45,932 nt of DNA, taken from Marinibaculum pumilum. Lineage in GTDB: Bacteria > Pseudomonadota > Alphaproteobacteria > Ferrovibrionales > Ferrovibrionaceae. The notes below the pieces were generated by a model that was not told where the DNA came from, did not search any database, and saw only the letters and a program-made list of their open reading frames with translations. The stretch's first letter is position 1. Each line of letters opens with the position of its first letter. Positions 1 through 10,664 of this stretch are shown one piece after another. The translations under genes and the position numbers were made by a program. Location: assembly GCF_042646425.1 (NCBI RefSeq), contig NZ_JBHRTR010000002.1:1-45932 (forward strand), given 5' to 3'.

Positions 1-73
1 ACCTGCGCCCCGCCCGACAGAAAAAGCTGCTGCAAATCTACCGGCAACGCCTTGACACAAGCCGCCTCATATA

Positions 74-133
74 AGCCCGAGGGCGACGGCAGCAGGGAGG
101 CGTGTCGAAGAGAAGAGATATGTGAATCCCGTA
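74..133 (-). repeat. Dispersed repeat, copy A
   Basis: This segment, read on the minus strand, matches 45018-45074 on the plus strand with only scattered differences over nearly 60 bases. The shared core includes TTCGACxCGCCTCCCTG followed by GCCGTCGCCCTCGGGCTT. Both copies lie in non-coding DNA and both have a CCTCGGG-type palindrome nearby. It looks like a short non-autonomous or REP/MITE-like chromosomal repeat. Its full boundaries cannot be fixed from two copies. Confidence 0.65.
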
Positions 134-196
134 GGGCTCGACCCGAGGACCGGTCAACGCGCGGCGGAGTGCCTTGTCGGTGCAGCCTCGCCGGCC

Positions 197-230
197 TGCC
201 ACGATCCTCGGGTCGAGCCCGAGGACGACG
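197..230. repeat. Palindromic repeat module (TCCTCGGG-TCGAG-CCCGAGGA)
   Basis: Positions 205-225 form a near-perfect palindrome with 8-base arms and a TCGAG centre. The 18 bases at 197-214 are identical to 45124-45141, where the second arm is missing. A related palindrome with arms GTTCTCGGG/CCCGAGAAC is at 6246-6268. These are REP-like modules of the kind scattered between genes in alphaproteobacterial genomes. This one lies just beyond the 3' end of secA and could also fold as an mRNA-end hairpin. Confidence 0.65.
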
Positions 231-279
231 GGACAGGCGGTGGCGCCGCAACGCCCTGGATCAGCCCCGGCCCGACGCC

Positions 280-3096
<2,817 letters not shown>

Positions 3097-3164
3097 AAGA
3101 GGATCTCTTTCGCGCGGAATATCGGGGAACGCGGTGGGCTCGCGACCCTTCCGCTTCGGGGTCT

Positions 3165-3193
3165 GAGATAAGGAGTGCCCGAAACACTGTCAA
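3165..3193 (-). promoter_or_regulatory. Candidate sigma-70 promoter of secA
   Basis: On the minus strand a perfect TTGACA (3188-3193) is followed after 17 bases by TATCTC (3165-3170). The start codon is about 70 bases downstream. The -35 match and spacing are ideal; the -10 is moderate. No experimental start site is known to me. Confidence 0.55.
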
Positions 3194-3338
3194 TCAAGCG
3201 CACAGATTGCCGCCATCGCCTCGCCACATTCCGGGGCGAGGTCTGACCCCGGCATCACCTCGCAGGTTCCCCGCCTTCAGCCTGCACGATTTCAACCCGG
3301 CAGGGCCCTCCCGGCCCGCCGGAACCAAGGAGCCATCC

Positions 3339-4295
3339 ATGCGTATCAGGACCAACACCCAGCCGACCGCCGCACGCGCCGGCAGCGCCGCTTCGGGCCG
3401 CCGCCACCGTGCCCGCGGCCTGGAAGCCGCCTTCCTGGGCGGCGCCATGGCGGTGGCCGCGCTGGCGGCCGGCCCGGCCCTGGCCGACGAAAAGCCGGCG
3501 ACGGAACAGGCCGCGGAACAGCCGGCGGCAGTCGACATGAAGCAGGTGGTGGCGCGGGTGAACGGCCGCGAGATCCGCATGCAGGACGTCGCCGAAGAGA
3601 TGCGGAACCTGCCGCCGCAGGCGCAGCAGATGCCGCAGGCGATGCTGGTCGGCCTGGTTCTCGACAACGTGATCAGCGCCGAGCTGGTCGCCCAGGCCGC
3701 GGACGAGGCCGGCGTCGACGAGAGCGAGGCCTTTGCCGAGCAAATGGCGCAGCGCCGGCGCAAGCTGCTGACCCAGCTCTACCTGCAGGACCTGGCGGAA
3801 AAGGCGATGACGGACGAGGCGCTGTCCGCCGCCTATGAGGCGAAGAAGGCGGAATTCGGCGAGCGGGAGGAGATCCGCGCCCGCCACATCCTGGTGGAGA
3901 GCGAGGAGGAGGCGAAGAAGATCATCGCCGAGCTGGACGCCGGCAAGGACTTTGCCGAGGCGGCGCAGGAGCATTCCATCGGCCCGTCCAAGTCCAAGGG
4001 CGGCGACCTCGGCTTCTTCGAGAAGGAGCAGATGGTGCCGAGCTTCTCCGAGGCCGCCTTCGCCCTGGAGCCCGGCAGCTATAACGAGAGCCCGGTGCAG
4101 ACCCAGTTCGGCTGGCATGTCATCAAGACCGAGGAGCGCCGCAAGGCGGCCCCGCCCAGCCTGGAGGAGCTGCGCCCGGAACTGCGGCAGGAGATCGTCC
4201 AGGACGCGATCGCGGCCGAGATCGACCGCCTGAAGGCGACGGCGCAGATCGAGCGCATGGAAGGCGCCCCGGCAGCACCCGGCGCGGCGCAGTAG
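3339..4295 (+). CDS. Periplasmic parvulin-type peptidyl-prolyl cis-trans isomerase
   Basis: The product is a 318-residue exported chaperone/isomerase of the SurA/PrsA/PpiC kind, expected to catalyse proline isomerisation and help fold envelope proteins. A basic N-terminus and hydrophobic stretch end in AALAAGPALA, giving a likely signal-peptidase I site after residue 49. An N-terminal SurA-like helical region (about 65-165) precedes one PpiC domain (about 179-268) with RARHILV, GGDLGFF and the closing FGWHVIK. The chosen ATG has AAGGAG 7 bases upstream; an earlier in-frame start at 3207 would add an unlikely non-hydrophobic leader. It diverges from secA. The C-terminus is Ala/Pro-rich. Only one PpiC domain is present, unlike the two in E. 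coli SurA, so I leave the symbol blank. Confidence 0.92.
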   Translation: MRIRTNTQPTAARAGSAASGRRHRARGLEAAFLGGAMAVAALAAGPALADEKPATEQAAEQPAAVDMKQVVARVNGREIRMQDVAEEMRNLPPQAQQMPQAMLVGLVLDNVISAELVAQAADEAGVDESEAFAEQMAQRRRKLLTQLYLQDLAEKAMTDEALSAAYEAKKAEFGEREEIRARHILVESEEEAKKIIAELDAGKDFAEAAQEHSIGPSKSKGGDLGFFEKEQMVPSFSEAAFALEPGSYNESPVQTQFGWHVIKTEERRKAAPPSLEELRPELRQEIVQDAIAAEIDRLKATAQIERMEGAPAAPGAAQ

Positions 4296-4345
4296 CGCCG
4301 CCGGCAGGTTCAAGCCGGCGCCACCACGCCCGCGGGAACGATCGC

Positions 4346-4379
4346 GGGGGCCGGCGTGCGATATTGCGCGCCGGCCCCC
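4346..4379. terminator. GC-rich hairpin between the isomerase gene and argJ
   Basis: An 11-bp perfect stem, GGGGGCCGGCG (4346-4356) with CGCCGGCCCCC (4369-4379), encloses a 12-base loop. A smaller 7-bp hairpin (4299-4305 with 4314-4320) sits just before it. Neither has a T tract, so they may act as an mRNA 3'-end stabiliser or a weak terminator of the isomerase gene, or lie in the argJ leader. Confidence 0.4.
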
Positions 4380-4428
4380 GTCTCATTAGGGTCCGGCGCG
4401 CCGCAGCTTCCGCGGCCCGCAGGGACCG

Positions 4429-5688
4429 ATGACCATGGCTTCCAAGCATCCCCGCTCCCCGCTCGCGCCCGAGCGGTTCCCCGAGCTTCCGGCCATCGCC
4501 GGCGTCGGCATTGCCGTCGGCGCTTCGGGCATGCGCTACAAGGGCCGCGACGACCTGCTGCTGATGACCTTCCCGGAAGGCACCACCGTCGGCGGCGCGA
4601 CCACCACCTCCTCCATTCCCGGCGTGCCGGTGGTCTGGACGCGGCGCATCCTGCCCGGCGGCCGGGCACGGGCCCTGCTGGTCAATGCCGGCAATGCCAA
4701 CGTGATGACCGGCGCCCCCGGCGAGCGTTTCGCCGAACGCTGTGCCGCGGCGGTGGCGGAAGCGACCGGCTGCCGCACCGACGAGGTCTGCCTCTCCTCC
4801 ACCGGCGTGATCGGCCAGGTCCCCGATGCCGGGCCGGTCGAAAAGGTCATGGCGGACCTGGCGAAGGCTGCCGCGGCCGGACCCGGGGGGCCGGAAGCCT
4901 GGGCGCGGGCGGCGACTGCGATCGCCACCACCGATACCTTCATCAAGGGTGCGGCGGCGGAGACCGAGATCGACGGCACGAAGGTGCGGATCGCCGGCAT
5001 TGCAAAGGGCTCCGGCATGATTGCCCCGAACATGGCGACGATGCTGGCCTTCCTGGCCACCGACGCCGCCCTGGGGCCGGAGCTGATCCGCGACCTGATG
5101 CGGGAAGCCAACGACCTGTCCTTCAACAGCATCAGTGTCGACGGCGACATGTCGACCTCCGACATGTCGCTGATGTTCGCCACCGGTTCGGCCGGCAACA
5201 CCGCGATCGACGACCTGTCGGACCATCGCCTGGCGGCGTTCCGCCATGCCCTGCACGGGATCGCCATCGACCTGGCGAAGCAGATCGCGGCCGACGGCGA
5301 AGGCGCGACCAAGCTGCTGACGGTGAAGGTCGCCGGCGCGCCCAGCGACCGGGATGCCCGGCTGATCGCCCTGAAGATCGCGGAATCGCCGCTGGTGAAG
5401 ACCGCCGTGGCCGGCGGCGACGCCAATTGGGGCCGCATCGCCATGGCGGTGGGAAAGTCCGGCTACGACATCCCCCCGGAGGTGCTGACGATCCGCATCG
5501 GCGACCAGGTGGTGGCCGCCGGCGGCGGCGTGCTGCCCGACTATGACGAGGCGGCGGCGTCGGCCCACTACGCCGGGCGCGATGTCCGCGTCACGGTCCA
5601 GGTCGGCGACGGCCCCGGCGCCGCGGAAGTCTGGTCGTGCGACCTGACCCGCGGCTATATCGACATCAACGCCGACTATCGCAGCTGA
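4429..5688 (+). CDS. argJ: Bifunctional glutamate N-acetyltransferase / amino-acid N-acetyltransferase (ornithine acetyltransferase)
   Basis: ArgJ transfers the acetyl group from N-acetylornithine to glutamate, closing the cyclic arginine pathway, and in bifunctional forms also uses acetyl-CoA. The 419-residue protein has the family length. It contains the autoprocessing site APNMA-TMLAF; cleavage would fall before T204, which becomes the N-terminal nucleophile of the beta chain. Other family signatures are NAGNANVMTG, LSSTGVIG and the C-terminal TRGYIDINADYRS ending. Two in-frame ATGs occur at 4429 and 4435 and either could be used. The stop is followed 10 bases later by a NUDIX gene, so the two are likely co-transcribed. 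Enzyme class is certain; mono- or bifunctionality cannot be decided by eye. Confidence 0.97.
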   Translation: MTMASKHPRSPLAPERFPELPAIAGVGIAVGASGMRYKGRDDLLLMTFPEGTTVGGATTTSSIPGVPVVWTRRILPGGRARALLVNAGNANVMTGAPGERFAERCAAAVAEATGCRTDEVCLSSTGVIGQVPDAGPVEKVMADLAKAAAAGPGGPEAWARAATAIATTDTFIKGAAAETEIDGTKVRIAGIAKGSGMIAPNMATMLAFLATDAALGPELIRDLMREANDLSFNSISVDGDMSTSDMSLMFATGSAGNTAIDDLSDHRLAAFRHALHGIAIDLAKQIAADGEGATKLLTVKVAGAPSDRDARLIALKIAESPLVKTAVAGGDANWGRIAMAVGKSGYDIPPEVLTIRIGDQVVAAGGGVLPDYDEAAASAHYAGRDVRVTVQVGDGPGAAEVWSCDLTRGYIDINADYRS

Positions 5689-5698
5689 GGGGCTGCCG

Positions 5699-6136
5699 GT
5701 GACGGGAGATCCGGCCGGAGGAGTGGCGCCGCTGCGCATGGTGCTGGTCGCAGCGGCGGCCCTGGTGGATGCGGACGGCCGGGTGCTGATGGCGCAGCGG
5801 CCGGAAGGCAAGTCGATGGCCGGCCTGTGGGAGTTTCCGGGCGGCAAGGTGGAGGCCGGCGAGACGCCGGAGGCCGCGCTGATCCGCGAACTGGCGGAGG
5901 AGCTGTCGATCGACGTCTCGGCCGACTGCCTGGCGCCGCTGACCTTCGCCAGCCATGGCTATGACGACTTTCACCTGCTGATGCCGCTCTATGTCTGCCG
6001 CAAGTGGCAGGGCAGCATCGCGCCGCGGGAGGGGCAGGCCCTGCGTTGGGTGCGCCCGAACCGGATGCGCGAGCTGCCGATGCCCCCGGCCGACCTGCCG
6101 CTGATCGCGCTGCTGCGCGACCTCCTGCAGCCCTAG
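5699..6136 (+). CDS. mutT: NUDIX hydrolase, MutT-like (8-oxo-dGTP diphosphatase)
   Basis: The 145-residue product carries a full NUDIX box at residues 49-71 (G-x5-E-x7-RELAEELSI); the usual Gly near the end is Ser. The N-terminal AALVDADGRVLMAQRP and the GLWEFPGGK lead-in are typical of MutT proteins, which hydrolyse 8-oxo-dGTP and so limit A:T to C:G transversions. The GTG start lies 10 bases after the argJ stop; an alternative ATG at 5738 would remove 13 residues but keep the domain. The argJ-mutT pairing is common in alphaproteobacteria. Substrate specificity is inferred from family similarity only. Confidence 0.88.
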   Translation: MTGDPAGGVAPLRMVLVAAAALVDADGRVLMAQRPEGKSMAGLWEFPGGKVEAGETPEAALIRELAEELSIDVSADCLAPLTFASHGYDDFHLLMPLYVCRKWQGSIAPREGQALRWVRPNRMRELPMPPADLPLIALLRDLLQP

Positions 6137-6178
6137 GGCGTTCCCGGGAAAGGTAAAGGCGGCATAGAATCCACGATT

Positions 6179-6272
6179 GTCATCCCGGACTTGATCCGGG
6201 ATCCATTCCGCCAGCCGTGGGGTCTCTGAACGGCATGCGGAATGGGTTCTCGGGTCAAGCCCGAGAACGACA
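6179..6272. repeat. Intergenic inverted repeat made of two palindromes
   Basis: Two palindromes, TCCCGGA-CTTGA-TCCGGGA (6183-6201) and GTTCTCGGG-TCAAG-CCCGAGAAC (6246-6268), lie about 45 bases apart. The flanks also pair: GATCCATTCCGC on the left resembles the reverse complement of GCGGAATGGGTTC on the right. The whole element is therefore a large imperfect inverted repeat. The TCATCCCGG-CTTGA-CCGGGAT type is a widespread alphaproteobacterial intergenic repeat. It separates mutT from the antiporter gene and may serve as a transcript end. Confidence 0.7.
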
Positions 6273-6341
6273 ACGGTTCTATCAAAGATGGGGCCGTTCT
6301 AGCCCACGGCCCCGGACCGGGCCCCGGCTGGGGGGACAGAA

Positions 6342-7580
6342 ATGCACGTCGACCACCAGATCGTCGAGATCACCCTGGTCTGCTTCGCCGCCTCGGTGCT
6401 GGGCATCGTCATGATGCGCATGCGCCAGCCGGCGATGGTCGGCTATATCCTGGCCGGCTTCGTGCTGGGCCCGTCGGTCCTGAACCTGATCGACCACCGG
6501 GATGCGGTGAACCTGCTGGCCGAGCTGGGCGTCACCCTGCTGGTGTTCTTCATCGGCATGGAGCTGTCGCTGCGCGCCTTCCGCACCGTCTGGCTGGTGG
6601 CGATGGCCGCCACCGCGATGCAGATCCTGCTGTCGGTGGCCGCCATGACCGGCGCCCGCTGGATCACCGGCGACAGCGTCCTGGGCGGCCTGGCCCTGGG
6701 TTTCTGCGTGGTGATCACCAATACCGCGGTCAGCATCCGCATGCTGCAGGATGTCGGCGAGCTGCGCAGCGACACCGGCAAGGTCGCGGTCGGCCTGCTG
6801 GTGGCGCAGGAACTGGCCATCGTGCCGATGCTGCTGTTCCTGGGCGGCCTCAGCGGCGGCGGCCTGCCGGGTCTGGACACCCTGGTCCACATCCTGGTGG
6901 CGCTGGCCGCCCTGGCCGCCACCATCGCCTTCCTGTCGAAGCGCAAGCGGCTGAAGCTGGAACTGCTGGAACGGCTGGCGGGCGATCGCGGCCTGCTGAC
7001 CCTGATCGGCCTGTCGATCGCCTTCCTGTTCGCGGTCGGGGCGGAATATCTGGGCCTGTCGGGCGCCTTCGGCGCCTTCCTCGCCGGGCTGATCATCGGC
7101 AATTCGGCCCACCGCAAGGACTTCGTGGAGACGACGGAGCCGGTGAAGGACATCCTCTTGATGGTCTTCTTCCTCTCCATCGGCCTGCTGATCGACTACC
7201 AGTTCCTGCGGGCGCATTGGGGCGAGCTGCTGCTGCTTCTGGTACTGGCCCTGCTGCTGAAGACCGTCGGCAATGTCTTCACCCTGCGTGTCATGCGGGT
7301 GCCCTGGGAGCGGGCGCTGCTCTGCGGCACCGTGCTGGTCCCGATCGGCACCTTTTCCTTCGTGCTGGGGAACCAGGCGCTGGATGCCGGGGTGATCGGG
7401 CGGGAGGAATATGACTACCTGGTGGCGCTGATCGCGCTCTCCACCGCCGCGAGCCCGATCTGGCTTGCCGCGACCCGGCGGATCGACCGCTGGCAGCGGC
7501 GGCAGGCGGAGCTGGCGAAGGCACGCGCGGCGGAGGCCGTCGCGGAGGAGAAGCGGCCGCCGATGGTGCGGCTGCACTGA
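6342..7580 (+). CDS. CPA2-family monovalent cation:proton antiporter
   Basis: The product is a 412-residue polytopic membrane protein of the Kef/CPA2 type, expected to exchange K+ or Na+ for H+ across the inner membrane. Around 12 hydrophobic segments are visible. Family marks include the N-terminal QPAMVGYILAGFVLGPS, FFIGMELSLRAF near residue 80, a broken-helix region GLALGFCVVITNTAVS, and GAFGAFLAGLIIGNS. It ends in a short charged tail and lacks the RCK/TrkA-N domain found in KefB/KefC. It is therefore an RCK-less antiporter, possibly regulated by another subunit. The start has GGGGGGAC upstream. It stands alone between a repeat and a convergent methyltransferase gene. Confidence 0.92.
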   Translation: MHVDHQIVEITLVCFAASVLGIVMMRMRQPAMVGYILAGFVLGPSVLNLIDHRDAVNLLAELGVTLLVFFIGMELSLRAFRTVWLVAMAATAMQILLSVAAMTGARWITGDSVLGGLALGFCVVITNTAVSIRMLQDVGELRSDTGKVAVGLLVAQELAIVPMLLFLGGLSGGGLPGLDTLVHILVALAALAATIAFLSKRKRLKLELLERLAGDRGLLTLIGLSIAFLFAVGAEYLGLSGAFGAFLAGLIIGNSAHRKDFVETTEPVKDILLMVFFLSIGLLIDYQFLRAHWGELLLLLVLALLLKTVGNVFTLRVMRVPWERALLCGTVLVPIGTFSFVLGNQALDAGVIGREEYDYLVALIALSTAASPIWLAATRRIDRWQRRQAELAKARAAEAVAEEKRPPMVRLH

Positions 7581-7587
7581 CCTGCGG

Positions 7588-8532
7588 TCAGACGGTTCCG
7601 CCGCCCCGGGGCGGGTCGGTCGGCAGGCGGATCTCGTCGGTGCCCAGGGCATCGGCCAGGCGGGTCTTCGCGCTGCCGGGGCGCAGCGGCTGCTGCTGGC
7701 CGGGGTCGGGATGCCAGCCGGTCAGCCAGATCACGTCGAACTCGACCGTCAGCCGCCCCTCCGCATTGCCGCAGCGGTCCAGCCAGAGCGAGGCGGCATG
7801 CAGCAGCACCTCGCGGCGCAGCGGCGCGCGGTGGCGGGCCGCCATCGCATTGCCCTCCGCCATCGCCTGCAGCTCCCGCATCGCGGTCAGCGGGTCGGGC
7901 CAGGTCACTGTGACCCGATCGCCGTCGGTCACCGGCAGGGCGAACCCCGCCCGCTGCAGCAGGGCGCCAGCGTCGCGCACCTCAACCATTGGCGAGACCC
8001 GGGGCGCGGCGCCGCCGGTGACCGCCAGTTCCGCCTCCATGAAGGCGGCGCGCAGGTCCGACAGGCTGTGCCCGCCGATCATCGCGGCCAGGAACAGGCC
8101 GTCCGGCTTCAGCACCCGGTTCAGCTGCAGCAGGGCGCCCGGCAGGTCGTTGACCCAGTGCAGGGACAGGGCCGAGACGACGAGGTCGAAGGCGCCGGCG
8201 GCAAAGGGCAGCGCCTCCTCGTCCGCGGCGACGGCGGGCAGGCCGCGGGCCCGCGCGGCGGCGCACATCGCCGGCGACAGGTCGGCATGGACCAGGGTCT
8301 CGATGCCGTTGACGCCGGCCAGCGGCTCGGCAAGCGTACCGTCATGGGCCCCCAGGTCGAGGGCCAGCGGAAAGCGGCGCTTCACGTCGCCCAGCCGTTC
8401 GGCCAGGCGGGCGCCGATCTCGCGCTTCAGGAAGTCATGGTCGCCATAGCCGGCGGCCGCGCGGTCGCGCTGCCGCCGCACCTGGCGGCGGTCGAAGACG
8501 ACGGCATCGTCGGCGGGGGAGGAACTGCTCAT
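7588..8532 (-). CDS. Class I SAM-dependent methyltransferase, NDUFAF5/BioC-like
   Basis: The 314-residue protein has the class I SAM-binding motif LALDLGAHDGTLAEPL near residues 55-70 and motif LVVSALSLHWVNDLPG, which is typical of the NDUFAF5/C20orf7 group. In mitochondria and alphaproteobacteria this group is linked to complex I assembly (NDUFAF5 hydroxylates an arginine of NDUFS7); some members are annotated as BioC-like. The ATG giving MSSSSPADDAVVFDR was preferred over an earlier in-frame ATG at 8616, because that extension would run into the divergent comF. Its 3' end lies 7 bases from the convergent antiporter stop. Adjacency to comF and grxC is a common alphaproteobacterial arrangement. 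The substrate is inferred, not shown. Confidence 0.88.
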   Translation of the reverse strand: MSSSSPADDAVVFDRRQVRRQRDRAAAGYGDHDFLKREIGARLAERLGDVKRRFPLALDLGAHDGTLAEPLAGVNGIETLVHADLSPAMCAAARARGLPAVAADEEALPFAAGAFDLVVSALSLHWVNDLPGALLQLNRVLKPDGLFLAAMIGGHSLSDLRAAFMEAELAVTGGAAPRVSPMVEVRDAGALLQRAGFALPVTDGDRVTVTWPDPLTAMRELQAMAEGNAMAARHRAPLRREVLLHAASLWLDRCGNAEGRLTVEFDVIWLTGWHPDPGQQQPLRPGSAKTRLADALGTDEIRLPTDPPRGGGTV

Positions 8533-8603
8533 GGGGCGGGAATATGGGCCTTCCGCCAGGGATTGACGAGGGGCCGGCCGAAACGGCGGCCGGCACAGGG
8601 CGG

Positions 8604-9425
8604 ATGGCCGCCGCAATGGCCTGCCGGCAGTTGTGGGGCGCCGTGCGCGACCTGCTCTGGCCGCCGCAATGCCTGGGCTGCGACCGGCCGGTGGCGGAGC
8701 AGGGCGGCCTCTGCCCGTCCTGCTGGTCGGCTCTGGCCTTCATCACGCCGCCGCATTGCCGGCATTGCGGCCTGCCGTTCGACCATCCGGTGCCGGGGGA
8801 GCTGTCCTGCGGCGCCTGCCTGGCCGACCCGCCGCCCTTCGACCGGGCCCGCGCGCCGTTCGTCTATGGCGGCACGGTGCGGCGGCTGATCCTGGCCTTC
8901 AAGCATGGCGACCGCACCGACATGGCCGCGGCCCTGGCGCAGCGGATGGCCGCGGCGGCGCCGGCGCTGCTGGCCGAGGCGGAGCTGATCGTGCCGGTGC
9001 CGCTGCACCGCTGGCGGCTGTGGCGGCGGCGCTACAACCAGTCCGCCCTGCTGGCGAAGGCGCTGGCCCGCCTCTCCGGCCGGCCGGCGGCGACCGGGCT
9101 GCTGCTGCGCCGCCGGGCGACACCGAGCCAGGGCGGCCTCAGCCGCAGCCGCCGGGCCCGCAACGTCGCCGGCGCCTTCGCCCTATCCGATGCCGCGGCG
9201 GATCGGATCGCCGGCCGCCGCATCCTGCTGGTCGACGATGTCTATACCACCGGCGCCACCGTGCAGGAGGCGGCCCGGGTGCTGCGCCGCGGCGGTGCCG
9301 CGGCGGTCGACGTGATCGCCCTGGCGCGGGTGGTGGCCGACCGGGACGCGCCGGCGGCCAATGCGGCCGGTGCGGCCGGTGCGCCGGCACGCGTTGTTCC
9401 GGATCCCGTCCGCCCTATATCCTGA
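8604..9425 (+). CDS. comF: ComF family phosphoribosyltransferase-like protein
   Basis: The 273-residue product has an N-terminal zinc-ribbon with CLGC, CPSC, CRHC and CGAC pairs, and a C-terminal PRTase-fold domain with the PRPP-binding motif ILLVDDVYTTGAT. ComF proteins take part in DNA uptake in naturally competent bacteria and are also widespread in bacteria not known to be competent. An upstream in-frame ATG at 8544 exists; I chose 8604, which follows AGGGCGG at correct spacing and leaves a normal length. The C-terminal Ala-rich segment is low complexity. Its start region faces the divergent methyltransferase gene, with 71 bases between them. grxC follows 83 bases downstream and may be co-transcribed. 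Confidence 0.9.
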   Translation: MAAAMACRQLWGAVRDLLWPPQCLGCDRPVAEQGGLCPSCWSALAFITPPHCRHCGLPFDHPVPGELSCGACLADPPPFDRARAPFVYGGTVRRLILAFKHGDRTDMAAALAQRMAAAAPALLAEAELIVPVPLHRWRLWRRRYNQSALLAKALARLSGRPAATGLLLRRRATPSQGGLSRSRRARNVAGAFALSDAAADRIAGRRILLVDDVYTTGATVQEAARVLRRGGAAAVDVIALARVVADRDAPAANAAGAAGAPARVVPDPVRPIS

Positions 9426-9508
9426 GCGCCAGACATGAACGACGCCGGGCGACACGGCTGCTGGCCCGCACGGCGCTACCCGCACAGCCTGAGGACGATG
9501 GCCGCGAG

Positions 9509-9769
9509 ATGTCCGAGATCACGATCTACACCACCATGATGTGCCCCTACTGCTACCGGGCGAAGAAGCTGCTGACCGACAAGGGCGCCGCCTTCAACGA
9601 GATCGACGTGGGCATGGATCCCGACCTGCGGGCGGAGATGATGCAGCGCGCCGGCGGCCGCCACACGGTGCCGCAGATCTTCATCGGCGAGACCCATGTC
9701 GGCGGCTGCGACGAACTCTATGCGCTTGAGAGGGCGGGCAAGCTGGACCCGATGCTGCAGCCGGCCTGA
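9509..9769 (+). CDS. grxC: Glutaredoxin 3
   Basis: An 86-residue glutaredoxin with the dithiol active site C12-P-Y-C15, the cis-proline motif HTVPQIFIG and the glutathione-binding GGCDELYALE. It reduces disulfides and glutathionylated proteins using glutathione in the cytoplasm. The length matches bacterial GrxC. The ATG at 9509 gives the canonical N-terminus MSEITIYTT; longer readings in the same frame are overlap with comF. It lies between comF and a Nit-type amidase with short gaps, consistent with one transcript. Confidence 0.97.
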   Translation: MSEITIYTTMMCPYCYRAKKLLTDKGAAFNEIDVGMDPDLRAEMMQRAGGRHTVPQIFIGETHVGGCDELYALERAGKLDPMLQPA

Positions 9770-9803
9770 TCCGGGCCGGCCATTGCCGGAAGGAAGGCGA
9801 CCG

Positions 9804-10664
9804 ATGAGCGAGGAACTGACCGTCGGCTGCGTCCAGATGACGGCCGTCGACGATGCCGGGGCCAATGCCGACCAGGCGCGGCGCCTGATCCACGAGGCGG
9901 CGGATGCCGGCGCGACCCTGGTGCTGACGCCGGAGAATACCGGCTTCATGACCACCGGCCGCAGGCAGGTGCTGGCGGCCGGCCTGCCGGAGGACGGTCA
10001 TCCGGTGCTGCAGGCGCTGACCGGGCTGGCGCGGGAACGCGGCATCTGGCTGGTAATCGGCTCGCTGTGGATCCGCGATGCGGCGGAGGAGCGCAACCAC
10101 AACCGCTCCTTCCTGGTCGACCCGGAGGGCCGGATCGCCGCCCGCTACGACAAGATCCACATGTTCGACGTCACCGTCAGCGACACCGAGAGCTATCGGG
10201 AGAGCCGCAACTTCGCCCCCGGTGACCGCGCCGTCGTGCATGACGCACCGTTCGGCCGGATCGGCCTGACGATCTGCTACGACCTGCGCTTCCCGCACCT
10301 GTACCGTGCGCTGGGCCAGGCCGGCGCACGCCTGATCACCGTGCCCGCCGCCTTCACCCGCCCCACCGGCGCGGCGCACTGGGACGTGCTGCTGCGCGCC
10401 CGGGCGATCGAGACCGGCGCCTTCATCCTGGCCCCGGCACAGACCGGCGAGCATCCCGGCGGACGGGAGACCTATGGCCATTCCGCGATCGTCGCGCCCT
10501 GGGGGGAGATCGTCGCCCAGGCCGGCACCGAGCCCTGCGCCCTGGTCGCCACCCTGGACCTGGCGAAGGTGGAGAAGGCCCGCGGCCGCGTCCCTACCTG
10601 GCAGACCGAGCAGGACTTCGCCCCGCCGCCGCCTTCCCCGGCCCAAGGTCAGGCTGCGGAATAG
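9804..10664 (+). CDS. Carbon-nitrogen hydrolase, Nit1/Nit2 type (probable deaminated-glutathione amidase)
   Basis: The 286-residue enzyme belongs to the nitrilase superfamily. The catalytic triad is visible as E44 (TPENTGF), K117 (YDKIHMFD) and C158 (TICYDLRFP). KIHMFD and YDLRFPHLYR are characteristic of the Nit1/Nit2 branch, whose members hydrolyse deaminated glutathione or omega-amides of keto acids, a metabolite-repair role. Position directly after a glutaredoxin gene agrees with a glutathione-related job. The start has GGAAGGAAGG upstream. The 3' end overlaps the convergent methyltransferase gene by 16 bases. Omega-amidase activity is the main alternative. Confidence 0.9.
   Translation: MSEELTVGCVQMTAVDDAGANADQARRLIHEAADAGATLVLTPENTGFMTTGRRQVLAAGLPEDGHPVLQALTGLARERGIWLVIGSLWIRDAAEERNHNRSFLVDPEGRIAARYDKIHMFDVTVSDTESYRESRNFAPGDRAVVHDAPFGRIGLTICYDLRFPHLYRALGQAGARLITVPAAFTRPTGAAHWDVLLRARAIETGAFILAPAQTGEHPGGRETYGHSAIVAPWGEIVAQAGTEPCALVATLDLAKVEKARGRVPTWQTEQDFAPPPPSPAQGQAAE

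Noticed and set aside
8544..8603. Longer ComF N-terminus starting at 8544
   Set aside because: The added 20 residues are not typical of ComF, lie almost against the divergent methyltransferase start, and the ATG at 8604 has a better ribosome site.
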